Source of the DNA: CAZOWL01 sp964583605
Lineage (GTDB): Bacteria > Pseudomonadota > Gammaproteobacteria > Chromatiales > Chromatiaceae
Length of the DNA: 42,942 nucleotides
Reading direction: 5' to 3'
Assembly: GCA_964583605.1 (NCBI GenBank)
Contig: CAZOWL010000029.1
Coordinates: 1 to 42,942, forward strand
Positions 7,976 through 15,633 of the stretch are shown one piece after another (position 1 is the stretch's first letter; the number at the start of each line of letters is the position of its first letter). Both the position numbers and the translations under genes were made by a program. The notes under the pieces were generated by a model, which saw only the letters and a list, made by a program, of their open reading frames with translations, did no database searches and was not told the origin of the DNA.

Positions 7976-9623
7976 TGACGAGCCACTCCTTCACGAGGTC
8001 GGCCGCCAATCGCGGATCCTCCGCGATCAGCGAGCGGGCCCGTGCCACCTTCACGTCATAGCTGTTCGGTGCCGCAAGGCCGCCCTGCACGACTTGCTGC
8101 GCATCCTGGGAGAGCGCCACGCGGTCGGGCTCGAGCTCGTCGGGTCCGGCGAGGGCCGGTGCATGTCCGGCCTCACTGGAGCCATCGGTCAAGGCCGGTT
8201 GAGTCGCCGGGCCGCCTGTCGCCGCGCTGCGCATCAGCGGGCGGAGGAAGGCCAGCGCCAGTAGCAGAATGACCAGCGCGCCGATGGCCTGCTTGGCAAA
8301 GCCCCAGACCCACGGCTGCTTCCACAGCGGTGGCTCAGCCGTGATCAGCCCTTCGGCGGTCTGGAAGGCGGCATTGACGATATGCACCGTGTCACCGCGC
8401 CCCTGATCGAACCCGACGGCCTTCTTGACGAGTGCCTCGATGTCGTCGAGCTGGTCCTGACCAAGGGGTTTCCCCACCGGGTTACCGTCCTTGTCCGTCT
8501 CGACTGTATCGTCGATCACCACGGCGACCGATAGGCGCTTCAAGACGCCGCTTGGCGCGCGAATATGCCGAACCGTGCGATCGATCTCGTAGTTGCGCGT
8601 CGCATCGCGCGAAGAGCGCTCACTCCCTCCCCCGCCACCGAAGGCACCGCCGTCGAGGGCGCCGCCGGGCGGCGGTTGGTTCGACAGCGCACCCGGAATG
8701 CCGCCAGCAAAGGGCGAGCCGGTGGAACGCTGCTCCGAGACCTGCTCGCTGCGCAACGCCGGGCGGTCGGGTTCATAGAGCTCCTCGGTCGCCTCCATCA
8801 CGGTGAAGTCGAGATCCGCGACGACCTGCGCACGTACCCTCCCCGGACCAAGGACCGGCGTTAGGATCTCCTCGACCCGACGGGTGTAGGCCGCCTCGAT
8901 ACGGCGCGCGTGCTCGAACTGCGCGAGCGACCCCTCCAAGCCGCTGCTCAGTTCCTCAGGCGTCAGGAGCCGACCGGTCTGGTCGACGACCGTCACCTGA
9001 CCCCGCTCCAGATTCGGGACGCTCGAGCTCACCAGATGCATAATCGCCTGCACCTGGACCGGCTCCAGCGTGCGACCCGGGAAGAGGTTGACCAATACCG
9101 ACGCCGAGGCCTTTTCGCGCTCCCGGACAAAGAGGGAGCGCTTCGGCATCGCCAAGTGGACCCGCACGCCCTGGACATCCGCCAGGCTCGCTATCGTTCG
9201 CGCCAGCTCGCCCTCCAGGACGCGCTGATAGCGCACCGACTCCATGAACTGACTCTCGCCGAAGGTGCTCTGGCCATCGAGCAGCTCGAAACCGACACCC
9301 CCGCCCTTCGGCAGGCCCATCGCCGCGAGCGCAAGGCGCGTCTCGTGCATACCCTCGGCCGGCACCAGGATGGTCCCGGTGTGCTCGTCGATGCGATAGG
9401 CGACCTGCCTCTCCTGCAGCGCGCTCACGACCTCGCTCGCGTCCACCTGGGATAGGTTCGTGTAGAGCGGGCGGTACACCGGCTCGCGCGACCAGAGCAC
9501 GACCGCTAAGCCAATGGCCACGCTGAGGGCCAAACCGACCATCAACGCCAGCTGCCGGCTGACCGGCAGCCCCGCCAGGTCGCGGAGCCGATCCATGATC
9601 TGATCTGCAGCTATCCATTTCAT
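7965..9623 (-). CDS. fliF: Flagellar MS-ring protein FliF
   Basis: FliF forms the MS ring in the inner membrane, the base on which rod, switch and export gate are built. The 552-residue protein has two transmembrane helices (about residues 24-44 and 442-460) flanking a large periplasmic ring-building region with the YscJ/FliF element (VRVHLAMPKRSLF). A Gly-rich insertion lies near GALDGGAFGGGGGS. The cytoplasmic C-terminus ends in ARSLIAEDPRLAADLVKEWL, the FliG-binding segment. It follows fliE by 64 bp. Confidence 0.97.
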   Translation of the reverse strand: MKWIAADQIMDRLRDLAGLPVSRQLALMVGLALSVAIGLAVVLWSREPVYRPLYTNLSQVDASEVVSALQERQVAYRIDEHTGTILVPAEGMHETRLALAAMGLPKGGGVGFELLDGQSTFGESQFMESVRYQRVLEGELARTIASLADVQGVRVHLAMPKRSLFVREREKASASVLVNLFPGRTLEPVQVQAIMHLVSSSVPNLERGQVTVVDQTGRLLTPEELSSGLEGSLAQFEHARRIEAAYTRRVEEILTPVLGPGRVRAQVVADLDFTVMEATEELYEPDRPALRSEQVSEQRSTGSPFAGGIPGALSNQPPPGGALDGGAFGGGGGSERSSRDATRNYEIDRTVRHIRAPSGVLKRLSVAVVIDDTVETDKDGNPVGKPLGQDQLDDIEALVKKAVGFDQGRGDTVHIVNAAFQTAEGLITAEPPLWKQPWVWGFAKQAIGALVILLLALAFLRPLMRSAATGGPATQPALTDGSSEAGHAPALAGPDELEPDRVALSQDAQQVVQGGLAAPNSYDVKVARARSLIAEDPRLAADLVKEWLVNER

Positions 9624-9687
9624 AGGTGCATCCGCCGAGCCTTACGAGGACAACAACGCACAGCCGTCGAGCCATGAAGAAGAGGCA

Positions 9688-10014
9688 TCACACGTGCATG
9701 CTCATGATTTCCTGGTACGCCGCAACGAGCTTGTTGCGCACCTGAACGGTCGCCTGCATCGACAGGCTCGACTTCTGCATGGCGACCATCAGGTCAGAGA
9801 CCGAGACGCTCGGGTCACCCGCCTCGTAGGCCCGACCCAAGGCCGCCGCCCTCTGCTGGTTCTCGTTGACACGATCCAGAGACTGCTTCAGCACATCGGC
9901 AAAATCTGTGCGCGGCGCTTCGTCCGACGGGCCCGCCCCCGCGCCTTCGACGCGCCCGGACAGCGCGCGCAGCCGGGAGAGAAGCTCAGTTGGCGTGATG
10001 CTGTTATCGGTCAT
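9688..10014 (-). CDS. fliE: Flagellar hook-basal body protein FliE
   Basis: FliE is the adaptor between the MS ring and the proximal rod. The 108-residue product has the usual length and the conserved C-terminal signature (SVSDLMVAMQKSSLSMQATVQVRNKLVAAYQEIMSM). It starts 12 bp after the flrC-like gene, so it is probably read through from there; no good separate sigma-54 site was found just upstream. It heads fliEFGHIJK. Confidence 0.95.
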   Translation of the reverse strand: MTDNSITPTELLSRLRALSGRVEGAGAGPSDEAPRTDFADVLKQSLDRVNENQQRAAALGRAYEAGDPSVSVSDLMVAMQKSSLSMQATVQVRNKLVAAYQEIMSMHV

Positions 10015-10026
10015 ATCCCAATCCCT

Positions 10027-11100
10027 TCATCCCCGCCGACTCGTCAGGACCACGGGCATCTCAAACCCGAGGCGGCGCAGCCTGGCGATGCGGTAGCGCA
10101 AGGTACGCGCGCTCATGCCGAGCCTCCTGGCGGCGGCCTCACGGTTACCCCTCGTCGCCTCGAGTGCCTCCACAATCAGGTCGCGCTCGCGCTGGCGTAG
10201 ATCATCGCCGAGGAAAGCGGCCGACGCGCTTGGCTCCGAAGAGCCCAGAGCCGGCCCACACGATCTTGGTAAGTCAAGCGGCTCGATGCAGATCTCAGCG
10301 GCATCGATCCAGGGCCCCGCTTGCAGGATCAACGCACGCTGAATCACGTTGTCCAATTCGCGGACATTGCCCGGCCAATCGTGGGACAGGAGCTTCTTTT
10401 CAGCCGATCGGGTGAAACGCGGGGCCTGGCGACCCGGGGGCACATGCCATCGTACACGGTGGGTCGCGAGCGGGAGGATATCTGCGACCCGCTCCCGCAA
10501 TGGCGGAATCGTCAGAGGAAAGACGTTCAGACGGTAGTAGAGGTCGACACGGAAGTCGCCGGCCGCCACCAGGTCGCGGAGCTCGCGATTCGTTGTGGCC
10601 AAGATGCGGACATCGAGCGGGATCGTGTGGCGTCCCCCCAAGCGCTCGAGCTCGCGCTCCTGAAGCACACGCAGGAGCTTCGCCTGCAGCTCGAGATCCA
10701 TCTCGGTGATCTCGTCGAGGAGCAAGGTGCCCTGTTGGGCCTGCTCGAATTTCCCTTGGTACGCCTGGTGTGCCCCGGTAAAGGCGCCGCGCTCGTATCC
10801 GAACAGGGTCGCCTCCAACAGACTCGCCGGGATCGCCGCACAGTTCACGGCAACGAAGGGTCCTGGCGCGCGGGTCGAGCGGGAGTGGATGAACCGGGCA
10901 AAAAGCTCCTTGCCAGTCCCGCTCTCGCCGGAGATCATCACCGACGCGTCGGTATCGGCGACACGCTCGGCAAGATACAAGACACGCTCTGTCGCAGGGT
11001 CAGCACAGACGAGATCGACCCGCTGCTGTTCGCAAAGCGCCTCGAGCCCTGGGGCACCGACTCCTGTCGCGTCGGCCAGGGCCACCGCAGCCTCTCTCAT
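10027..11100 (-). CDS. Sigma-54 activator, FlrC/FleR-like, lacking receiver domain
   Basis: This is a bacterial enhancer-binding protein expected to activate sigma-54 flagellar promoters. The 357-residue protein has the AAA+ domain with Walker A GESGTGKE (58-65), the sigma-54-contacting loop GAFTGA (105-110), Walker B GTLLLDEI (about 125-132), and a C-terminal Fis-type helix-turn-helix (NREAAARRLGMSARTLRYRIARLRRLGF). Its position before fliE matches fleR/flrC. Those proteins normally carry an N-terminal receiver phosphorylated by FleS/FlrB; here only about 35 residues precede the AAA+ domain and no kinase gene lies nearby. The start is ATG 11100, eight bases after AGGAG. Activity may be constitutive or controlled by a partner; that is inference. 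Confidence 0.88.
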   Translation of the reverse strand: MREAAVALADATGVGAPGLEALCEQQRVDLVCADPATERVLYLAERVADTDASVMISGESGTGKELFARFIHSRSTRAPGPFVAVNCAAIPASLLEATLFGYERGAFTGAHQAYQGKFEQAQQGTLLLDEITEMDLELQAKLLRVLQERELERLGGRHTIPLDVRILATTNRELRDLVAAGDFRVDLYYRLNVFPLTIPPLRERVADILPLATHRVRWHVPPGRQAPRFTRSAEKKLLSHDWPGNVRELDNVIQRALILQAGPWIDAAEICIEPLDLPRSCGPALGSSEPSASAAFLGDDLRQRERDLIVEALEATRGNREAAARRLGMSARTLRYRIARLRRLGFEMPVVLTSRRG

Positions 11101-11224
11101 ACGCTCAGCTCCTAACTCGGTGCGAACCGCCAGCGACCATCCGGCCGTAGCGGAGATTCGGGCGCGCTGCGACGATGCCGGGCACCGCGCTACGCGCAGC
11201 GAAATTGACTGTCACACCGAATCA

Positions 11225-11240
11225 AGCAAGCGACGTGCCG
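11225..11240 (-). promoter_or_regulatory. Sigma-54 promoter for flrC-like gene and fliE operon
   Basis: On the minus strand the site reads CGGCACGTCGCTTGCT, with GG and GC ten bases apart and only the first base off the TGGCAC-N5-TTGCW consensus. It is 125 bp upstream of the flrC-like start and 29 bp past dispersed repeat B. In pseudomonads the equivalent fleSR promoter is FleQ- and RpoN-dependent. Confidence 0.8.
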
Positions 11241-11268
11241 AACGCTCCGCGCGAACGAATACGGGGGC

Positions 11269-11398
11269 CTAACGATCATGGGACGAGGCGAGCCACCCCA
11301 GATGATGAAAGGTGGCCTCGCCCCTGATCGTTCCCTCACCCCAACCCTCTCCCAGAGGGCGAGGGAGCGAACGTGCTTCGCGAAATTCATGGTAAGGG
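11269..11398 (-). repeat. Flagellar intergenic repeat, copy B
   Basis: This full-length copy of the roughly 130-bp repeat lies between the fleQ 3' end and the flrC promoter. It has two imperfect hairpins: one built on GAGGCGAGCCACC/GGTGGCCTCGCC around GATGATGAAA, and one on CCCTCTCCCAGAGGG. One end reads CTAACGATCAT, the other TTCGCGAAATTCATGG. Confidence 0.9.
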
Positions 11399-11417
11399 AT
11401 AGGGATCAGGGAGGGCG

Positions 11418-13010
11418 TCAGAATTCCGCCGTGGCATCCTTGCGGTTCATGCCGTACTTGCGCATCTTCTCGACCAAGGTCGTGCGCCGCATGCCGAGCA
11501 GCCCTGCCGCCTGCGCGACGACGCCGTTGGCTTCGTCCAAGGCTTGGTTGATGAGGGTGATCTCCTGGCGACTCAGATAGTCGCGCAGATCCAAGCCACC
11601 CGGCGGTAGGCGGAGCGTTGCCGAGCCCGCGATAGCGTCCTGGCGAGCCGCCTCGTTGGCGTCGGCCGTCTCACGCTCCGGCTCCTGGTAGCCCTGAGGC
11701 AGGAACTTACGAGGCAGGCGGCTGGGCGTCACCAATTCGCCTGGGTGCAAGATCGCCAGCCGCTCGACGAGATTGGCCAGCTCGCGCACGTTGCCCGGCC
11801 AAGCATAGCGCGACAAGGCATCGACGGCCGATGCGCTGAGACTTAGGGTCCCACGGCCGGCGGCCTCCATCCGTGCGATCAGCTCGTTGATCAGCAGAGG
11901 CAGGTCTTCTATGCGTGCGCGCAACGGCGGGGTCTCGATGGGGAAGACATTGAGCCGATAGTAGAGATCCTCACGAAACTGGCCCTCCTCGATCACCCGT
12001 TCCATGTCGCGGTGCGTCGCGGCGATGACCCGGACATTGGTGCGCAGGCTGCGCGTACCACCGACGCGCTCATAGGTCTGCTCTTGGAGCACGCGCAGCA
12101 GCTTGACCTGCATCGGCAGGGGCATATCCCCGATCTCATCGAGGAACAGGGTCCCGCCCTCGGCCAGCTCGAAGCGCCCCGGTCGGGACGTGATGGCACC
12201 GGTAAAGGCGCCCTTCTCGTGGCCGAACAGCTCGCTTTCCAGCAGTTCCGCCGGGATGGCTCCGCAGTTCACGGCCACGAAGGGTGCGCCGCGGCGCGCC
12301 GACAGATAGTGGATGTTGCGGGCGACGATCTCCTTTCCAGTCCCCGTCTCGCCCAAGACCAGAACAGTCGCGTCGGTCGGCGCGACCTTGTTGATCAGAT
12401 ACCGGACCTGCTGCATCACCGGACTCGCCCCGACGAGGGCGCGGGACAGGCGCAGTGATCCGCTGGCACTGCGGGGCTTGCGGTTCTCCTGGAACTGCCG
12501 CCCCTGCTCAAGGGCCGTGATCAGCTGCGGCTGGCGCAGCGGATAGTCGAGCGCCCGAACGAACCGGCCGACTTCGCGCGAGCCCTCGACGAGCGCGCGA
12601 GCCGTGCCGTCGAGATCGAGCACACAAATCGGCAGCGTCGCATCCCAAGCGCGCACAGCATCAACCAGATCGAGAAGGGCCTGCTCACCGGCGTCGCAGC
12701 CGATCAGCGCCGCCGCCGCGCCATTGCCGACTCGCCCCGCGCGCTCTAACCAGTCCTGAGGCGACGCGACCACGACCGGATATCCAAGAAACTCCAGGAT
12801 GGCCGAGACATAGCGGGCACGATCCTCATCCCCCTCCAGGATCAGGATCGGAATCCCCGTCGCGTCGCTGGTGCCCTCACCACTTGTCGGCGCGGTGGAC
12901 ACGCGACCCAGGGGCTCGGCGCGACCCGATCGGCCGGGCTCTGTTCCTGAGGCATCCGATCGCCCCTCTCCCGGTCGATCGCGAGAGGCATCGTGGCTCG
13001 ACAAGGACAT
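11418..13010 (-). CDS. fleQ: Flagellar master regulator FleQ/FlrA
   Basis: FleQ is the sigma-54-dependent master activator of flagellar genes and, in Pseudomonas, a c-di-GMP-responsive regulator of exopolysaccharide genes. The start is ATG 13010, placed six bases after GGAG, giving 530 residues. It has a receiver-like FleQ domain (about 53-170), an AAA+ domain with Walker A GETGTGKE (220-227) and GAFTGA (267-272), and a C-terminal Fis-type helix-turn-helix (RRTTLVEKMRKYGM). A low-complexity extension of about 50 residues precedes the receiver-like domain, unlike typical FleQ. The LFRS c-di-GMP motif appears as LSRA (188-191), keeping the Arg; the later Arg-Asn pair (231-232) is kept. Confidence 0.93.
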   Translation of the reverse strand: MSLSSHDASRDRPGEGRSDASGTEPGRSGRAEPLGRVSTAPTSGEGTSDATGIPILILEGDEDRARYVSAILEFLGYPVVVASPQDWLERAGRVGNGAAAALIGCDAGEQALLDLVDAVRAWDATLPICVLDLDGTARALVEGSREVGRFVRALDYPLRQPQLITALEQGRQFQENRKPRSASGSLRLSRALVGASPVMQQVRYLINKVAPTDATVLVLGETGTGKEIVARNIHYLSARRGAPFVAVNCGAIPAELLESELFGHEKGAFTGAITSRPGRFELAEGGTLFLDEIGDMPLPMQVKLLRVLQEQTYERVGGTRSLRTNVRVIAATHRDMERVIEEGQFREDLYYRLNVFPIETPPLRARIEDLPLLINELIARMEAAGRGTLSLSASAVDALSRYAWPGNVRELANLVERLAILHPGELVTPSRLPRKFLPQGYQEPERETADANEAARQDAIAGSATLRLPPGGLDLRDYLSRQEITLINQALDEANGVVAQAAGLLGMRRTTLVEKMRKYGMNRKDATAEF

Positions 13011-13316
13011 GCTAAGCTCCAGATCTAGGTCAAAACTCAGATGGGGCGAGCAGCGCGCGGCCCCCTCGGCCACGCCGCGACCCTCGCACCTAGGGCGACT
13101 CCCGCTGAGCATGCACGCTACGGTGGACCCGGAGATTGCTCCCCACGTCGACCTAACCTGGCATGCTCAGAGCGATGCAAGTCGGGGTGTGAGAGGGTAC
13201 TGGACCCGTCGAAGATTTGACACTAGATGGCGACGGCCGAGCTGTGACCGCCATTGCAGAGCGAATGAAAACGGCGCGAGGCGCAGTGCCGAAGCACCCG
13301 TCGTGCCGAGACTCTG
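13011..13316. other. fleQ upstream region, no gene seen
   Basis: This stretch of about 300 bp between repeat E and fleQ holds no convincing reading frame and no sigma-54 or sigma-28 site. It should contain the fleQ promoter, but no clear sigma-70 pair stands out. Confidence 0.5.
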
Positions 13317-13437
13317 TCTACGAGTTTCGCGACGGTGATTCGCTCACTCGCCCTTTGGGAGGGGATCGGCGCAAGCAACGAGCACGGGCGAGTGGGCGTT
13401 TAATCATCTGGGGTGGCGCGCCTCGTCGCATGATCTT
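13317..13437 (+). repeat. Flagellar intergenic repeat, copy E (degenerate)
   Basis: This diverged but full-length copy runs from TTTCGCGA through TCACTCGCCCTTTGGGAGGGG to TAATCATCTGGGGTGGC and GCATGATC. It aligns with copies C and D over its whole length and in the same orientation, and lies between fliT and fleQ. Confidence 0.75.
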
Positions 13438-13492
13438 TACTCGGCGGACAGTCCAGCAAGGCCGGCCGCGGGTTGTAGGTCGCGAGGAGCGC

Positions 13493-13828
13493 TCAATCCG
13501 CCACGGCGGTCCGATAGGCGCGATCGGCGTCGGCCTGGCGTCGCAGCGCGACGATCTTGGAGGATACCGTCGCCTTGCCGGCTTGACAGAGCGCGACCAC
13601 ACGCTCGTCGGAGTCAAGGATCTCCTCGATGCCGCTCCGCACCCAGGTGCGCTCATGATCCGCGGGTGGGGCCGCGAAAAACTGCGCGAGCCGTGCACCG
13701 CGCTCGCGCTCGAGCCGTATCACGACCTCCCAGTCCGCCGCTTCCGCAGCCTTGAGCATCTCCCGTGTGTGAGACAGGATCAACCCCCATTCCGGAGCAC
13801 GGTTTGTATCGACTAATGACAGGGCCAT
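13493..13828 (-). CDS. FliT-like flagellar chaperone
   Basis: This 111-residue, mostly helical protein sits directly after fliS, where fliT (export chaperone for the filament cap FliD) is usually found. The start is ATG 13828; the upstream part of the open frame is translation of a repeat element and is excluded. Helical segments with Glu/Arg/Ala patterns (EMLKAAEAADWEVVIRLERERG) and the small size fit the FliT family, but sequence conservation in that family is low, so the name is inferred mainly from context. It is bracketed by two same-orientation repeats, C and E. Confidence 0.65.
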   Translation of the reverse strand: MALSLVDTNRAPEWGLILSHTREMLKAAEAADWEVVIRLERERGARLAQFFAAPPADHERTWVRSGIEEILDSDERVVALCQAGKATVSSKIVALRRQADADRAYRTAVAD

Positions 13829-13848
13829 CTTCTTATTCGCACGCTTTT

Positions 13849-13971
13849 CTATGAAACTCGCGAAGCACGTTGGCTCGCTCGCCCTCTGGGAGAGGGGCGG
13901 GGTGAGGGAACGATCAGGGGCGCGGCGACCTTTCATCATCCGGGGTGGCTCGCCTCGCCCGATGATCGCTA
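13849..13971 (+). repeat. Flagellar intergenic repeat, copy C
   Basis: This full-length copy lies between fliS and the fliT-like gene. It shares the TCGCCCTCTGGGAGAGG and CGACCTTTCATCATC segments with copy D. Its GATCG end is immediately followed by CTA, the complement of the fliS stop codon TAG, so element and gene end meet exactly. Confidence 0.9.
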
Positions 13972-14403
13972 TAGTTGTACAACGCTCAGTCTACCGCCAG
14001 CACTGCGGCTCATCGTGCGATAGTCCTGCGGGATCGCGTCCCACGCGGAGCGGATCTCCTTGAGGAGCGAGATGACTTCGGTCAAGCGGTCAGGGTCATT
14101 GCGTAGGTTGGCCTCCATCAGGCGCCGGTACATGTAGTCGTAAAGCTGCTCGAGGTTTCCTGCAATCTCACCACCGCTGTCATGGTCGAGGTTGGCACGC
14201 AGGGTGTCGATGATCTCCATGCTGCCGCGAATCAGGCGGGCCTTCTCGGTAATGGCTTGGCGACGCATGTGCCCTATAGCCGCTGCGCTCTTCTCGATCG
14301 CACCGTCGAGCAGCATCAGCACCAGCTGATGGGGATTCGAGTCGACGATTGCACTTTGAGTATTCACGCTGCGATAGGTACTGATAGGGGACAGGCTATT
14401 CAT
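13969..14403 (-). CDS. fliS: Flagellar export chaperone FliS
   Basis: FliS is the cytosolic chaperone that binds the C-terminus of flagellin and delivers it to the export gate. The 144-residue protein is helical, with YRSVNTQSAIVDSNPHQLVLMLLDGA near the N-terminus and LYDYMYRRLMEANLRND in the middle, both FliS signatures. ATG 14403 is chosen over the in-frame ATG six codons earlier because AAGGAG lies nine bases before it. A FliA-type promoter is found about 106 bp upstream. Its TAG stop coincides with the end of repeat C. Confidence 0.95.
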   Translation of the reverse strand: MNSLSPISTYRSVNTQSAIVDSNPHQLVLMLLDGAIEKSAAAIGHMRRQAITEKARLIRGSMEIIDTLRANLDHDSGGEIAGNLEQLYDYMYRRLMEANLRNDPDRLTEVISLLKEIRSAWDAIPQDYRTMSRSAGGRLSVVQL

Positions 14404-14508
14404 GAAAATCGGCTCCTTCATAGCTCATTCTGTTTCTCTTGGCATCACGCCGATTGCTAGCGCGCGCTAAGGAGGTCACGGGTCGAAGAGTCATTGCCTT
14501 CCCTACCT

Positions 14509-14535
14509 TCGTCGGCCGTCACTGGGCATTCTTTA
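14509..14535 (-). promoter_or_regulatory. Sigma-28 (FliA) promoter for fliS
   Basis: On the minus strand TAAA is followed by a 15-base spacer and GCCGACGA, matching the FliA consensus TAAA-N15-GCCGATAA at 10 of 12 specified bases. It lies in the roughly 290-bp flgL-fliS gap. The rest of that gap shows nothing convincing. Confidence 0.7.
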
Positions 14536-14689
14536 GTAGGTTGCGAAAGTAGTTTGCGAAGGTCGACCGCAGAAAATGACGCCTCTCGTTCTACTGGCGC
14601 ATCCGGGTGCCGTTGAGCGCAGTGCAAGGCGACCAATCCGGCCACAGGGTCAACTGCACCGGCGGGGCGTCAGCTCGGCCCTCAGCAGG

Positions 14690-15628
14690 TCATCCGAGCA
14701 GGCGGAACAGGGACAGATCGCGGATCTGGAGATAGGAGCGCTGGGCGGCCTCTAGGCCGATCATCGCCGTCTGCAGGCGCACTGCGGCCTCGGCGTAGTC
14801 GAGATCCTGTGCCTCCGAGAGCGCCTCGGTCGCTGTCAGGCGAAAGGCCTCATTCGCATCGGTTTGGTTGTCGATGAGGTTGAGGCGCGCGCCGATGCGA
14901 GCGCGCTGCGTCAGGATGTGCTCGAGCGCACTTTCCAGCTCGGTGAGGCCACCGCTGAGCGCCCGGTGCAGCGCCGCTTGGGCGTCCGGGGTGTCGGTAG
15001 GCCCTTCCAGCACCCTCGCGGCGCTGTGGAGGATCGAGAAGATGTCACGATAGCCGGCCGGCTCGATCTGGACGCGCTGAAAGACCTCGTCACCGGAATC
15101 GCTCGCCGTTGCACGAACCCCGGGCCCTATCTCAACCTCCCGCTGGCCCTCATCGCCGCGATAGGTAAACGCGCCGCGCCCGTCAGGGGCGAACGGCCGC
15201 GTGCGGCTCTGAAAGCCGGCAAACAGGTACTCGCCATCGCTGTGGCGAGTATTAGCCAACCCGAGGAGCTCCTCGAGACGCTGGTCGAGGGCCAACGACA
15301 AGGCCTGGCGATCGGCATCATCGAGGGTACCGTTGTTACCCTGGATCATGAGCTCGCGGGCGTTGTGCAACAGGTCCGTCACGCTGGCCAACACCGTCTC
15401 CTCGGCGCTCTGTCGTGCGCGGACCACCTCGGCATTCGCCTGATACCGATCGATCGCCGCGAGCTCTCGCTTCAACCGCATGGCCGCGACGGCGGCCGTC
15501 GGGTCTTCCGAGGCACTCTCAAAGCGCCTGCCGGTTGCGAGCTGCTGCTGCGTCTTCACAAGCCGACCATGCTGCTCGAGCATCAGGTTGACATTGCGAT
15601 CGTGAAGCTGTTGCGTGGACAGGCGCAT
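14690..15628 (-). CDS. flgL: Flagellar hook-associated protein 3 FlgL
   Basis: FlgL (HAP3) forms the distal part of the hook-filament junction. ATG 15628 gives 312 residues beginning MRLSTQQLHDRNVNLML, the classic FlgL opening; a TTG three codons earlier overlaps the flgK stop but is less likely. The flagellin-like N-terminal helical domain (ASEDPTAAVAAMRLKREL) and C-terminal helices (ALSEAQDLDYAEAAVRLQ) are both present, so the protein is complete. It is translationally adjacent to flgK. Confidence 0.95.
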   Translation of the reverse strand: MRLSTQQLHDRNVNLMLEQHGRLVKTQQQLATGRRFESASEDPTAAVAAMRLKRELAAIDRYQANAEVVRARQSAEETVLASVTDLLHNARELMIQGNNGTLDDADRQALSLALDQRLEELLGLANTRHSDGEYLFAGFQSRTRPFAPDGRGAFTYRGDEGQREVEIGPGVRATASDSGDEVFQRVQIEPAGYRDIFSILHSAARVLEGPTDTPDAQAALHRALSGGLTELESALEHILTQRARIGARLNLIDNQTDANEAFRLTATEALSEAQDLDYAEAAVRLQTAMIGLEAAQRSYLQIRDLSLFRLLG

Positions 15629-15633
15629 AGGGC

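Noticed and set aside
6593..7978. Long plus-strand frame over fliG/fliH
   Set aside because: It is antisense to well-conserved genes, with GC-rich shadow composition and no motifs.
13829..13939. N-terminal extension of the FliT-like protein
   Set aside because: These codons are translation of repeat copy C.
14441..14458. Plus-strand TGGCATCACGCCGATTGCT, sigma-54-like
   Set aside because: The spacer is three bases too long and the site faces away from every gene.
14457..14645. 62-codon minus-strand frame between flgL and fliS
   Set aside because: It has no recognised motif and no clear ribosome site, and it overlaps the predicted FliA promoter of fliS.
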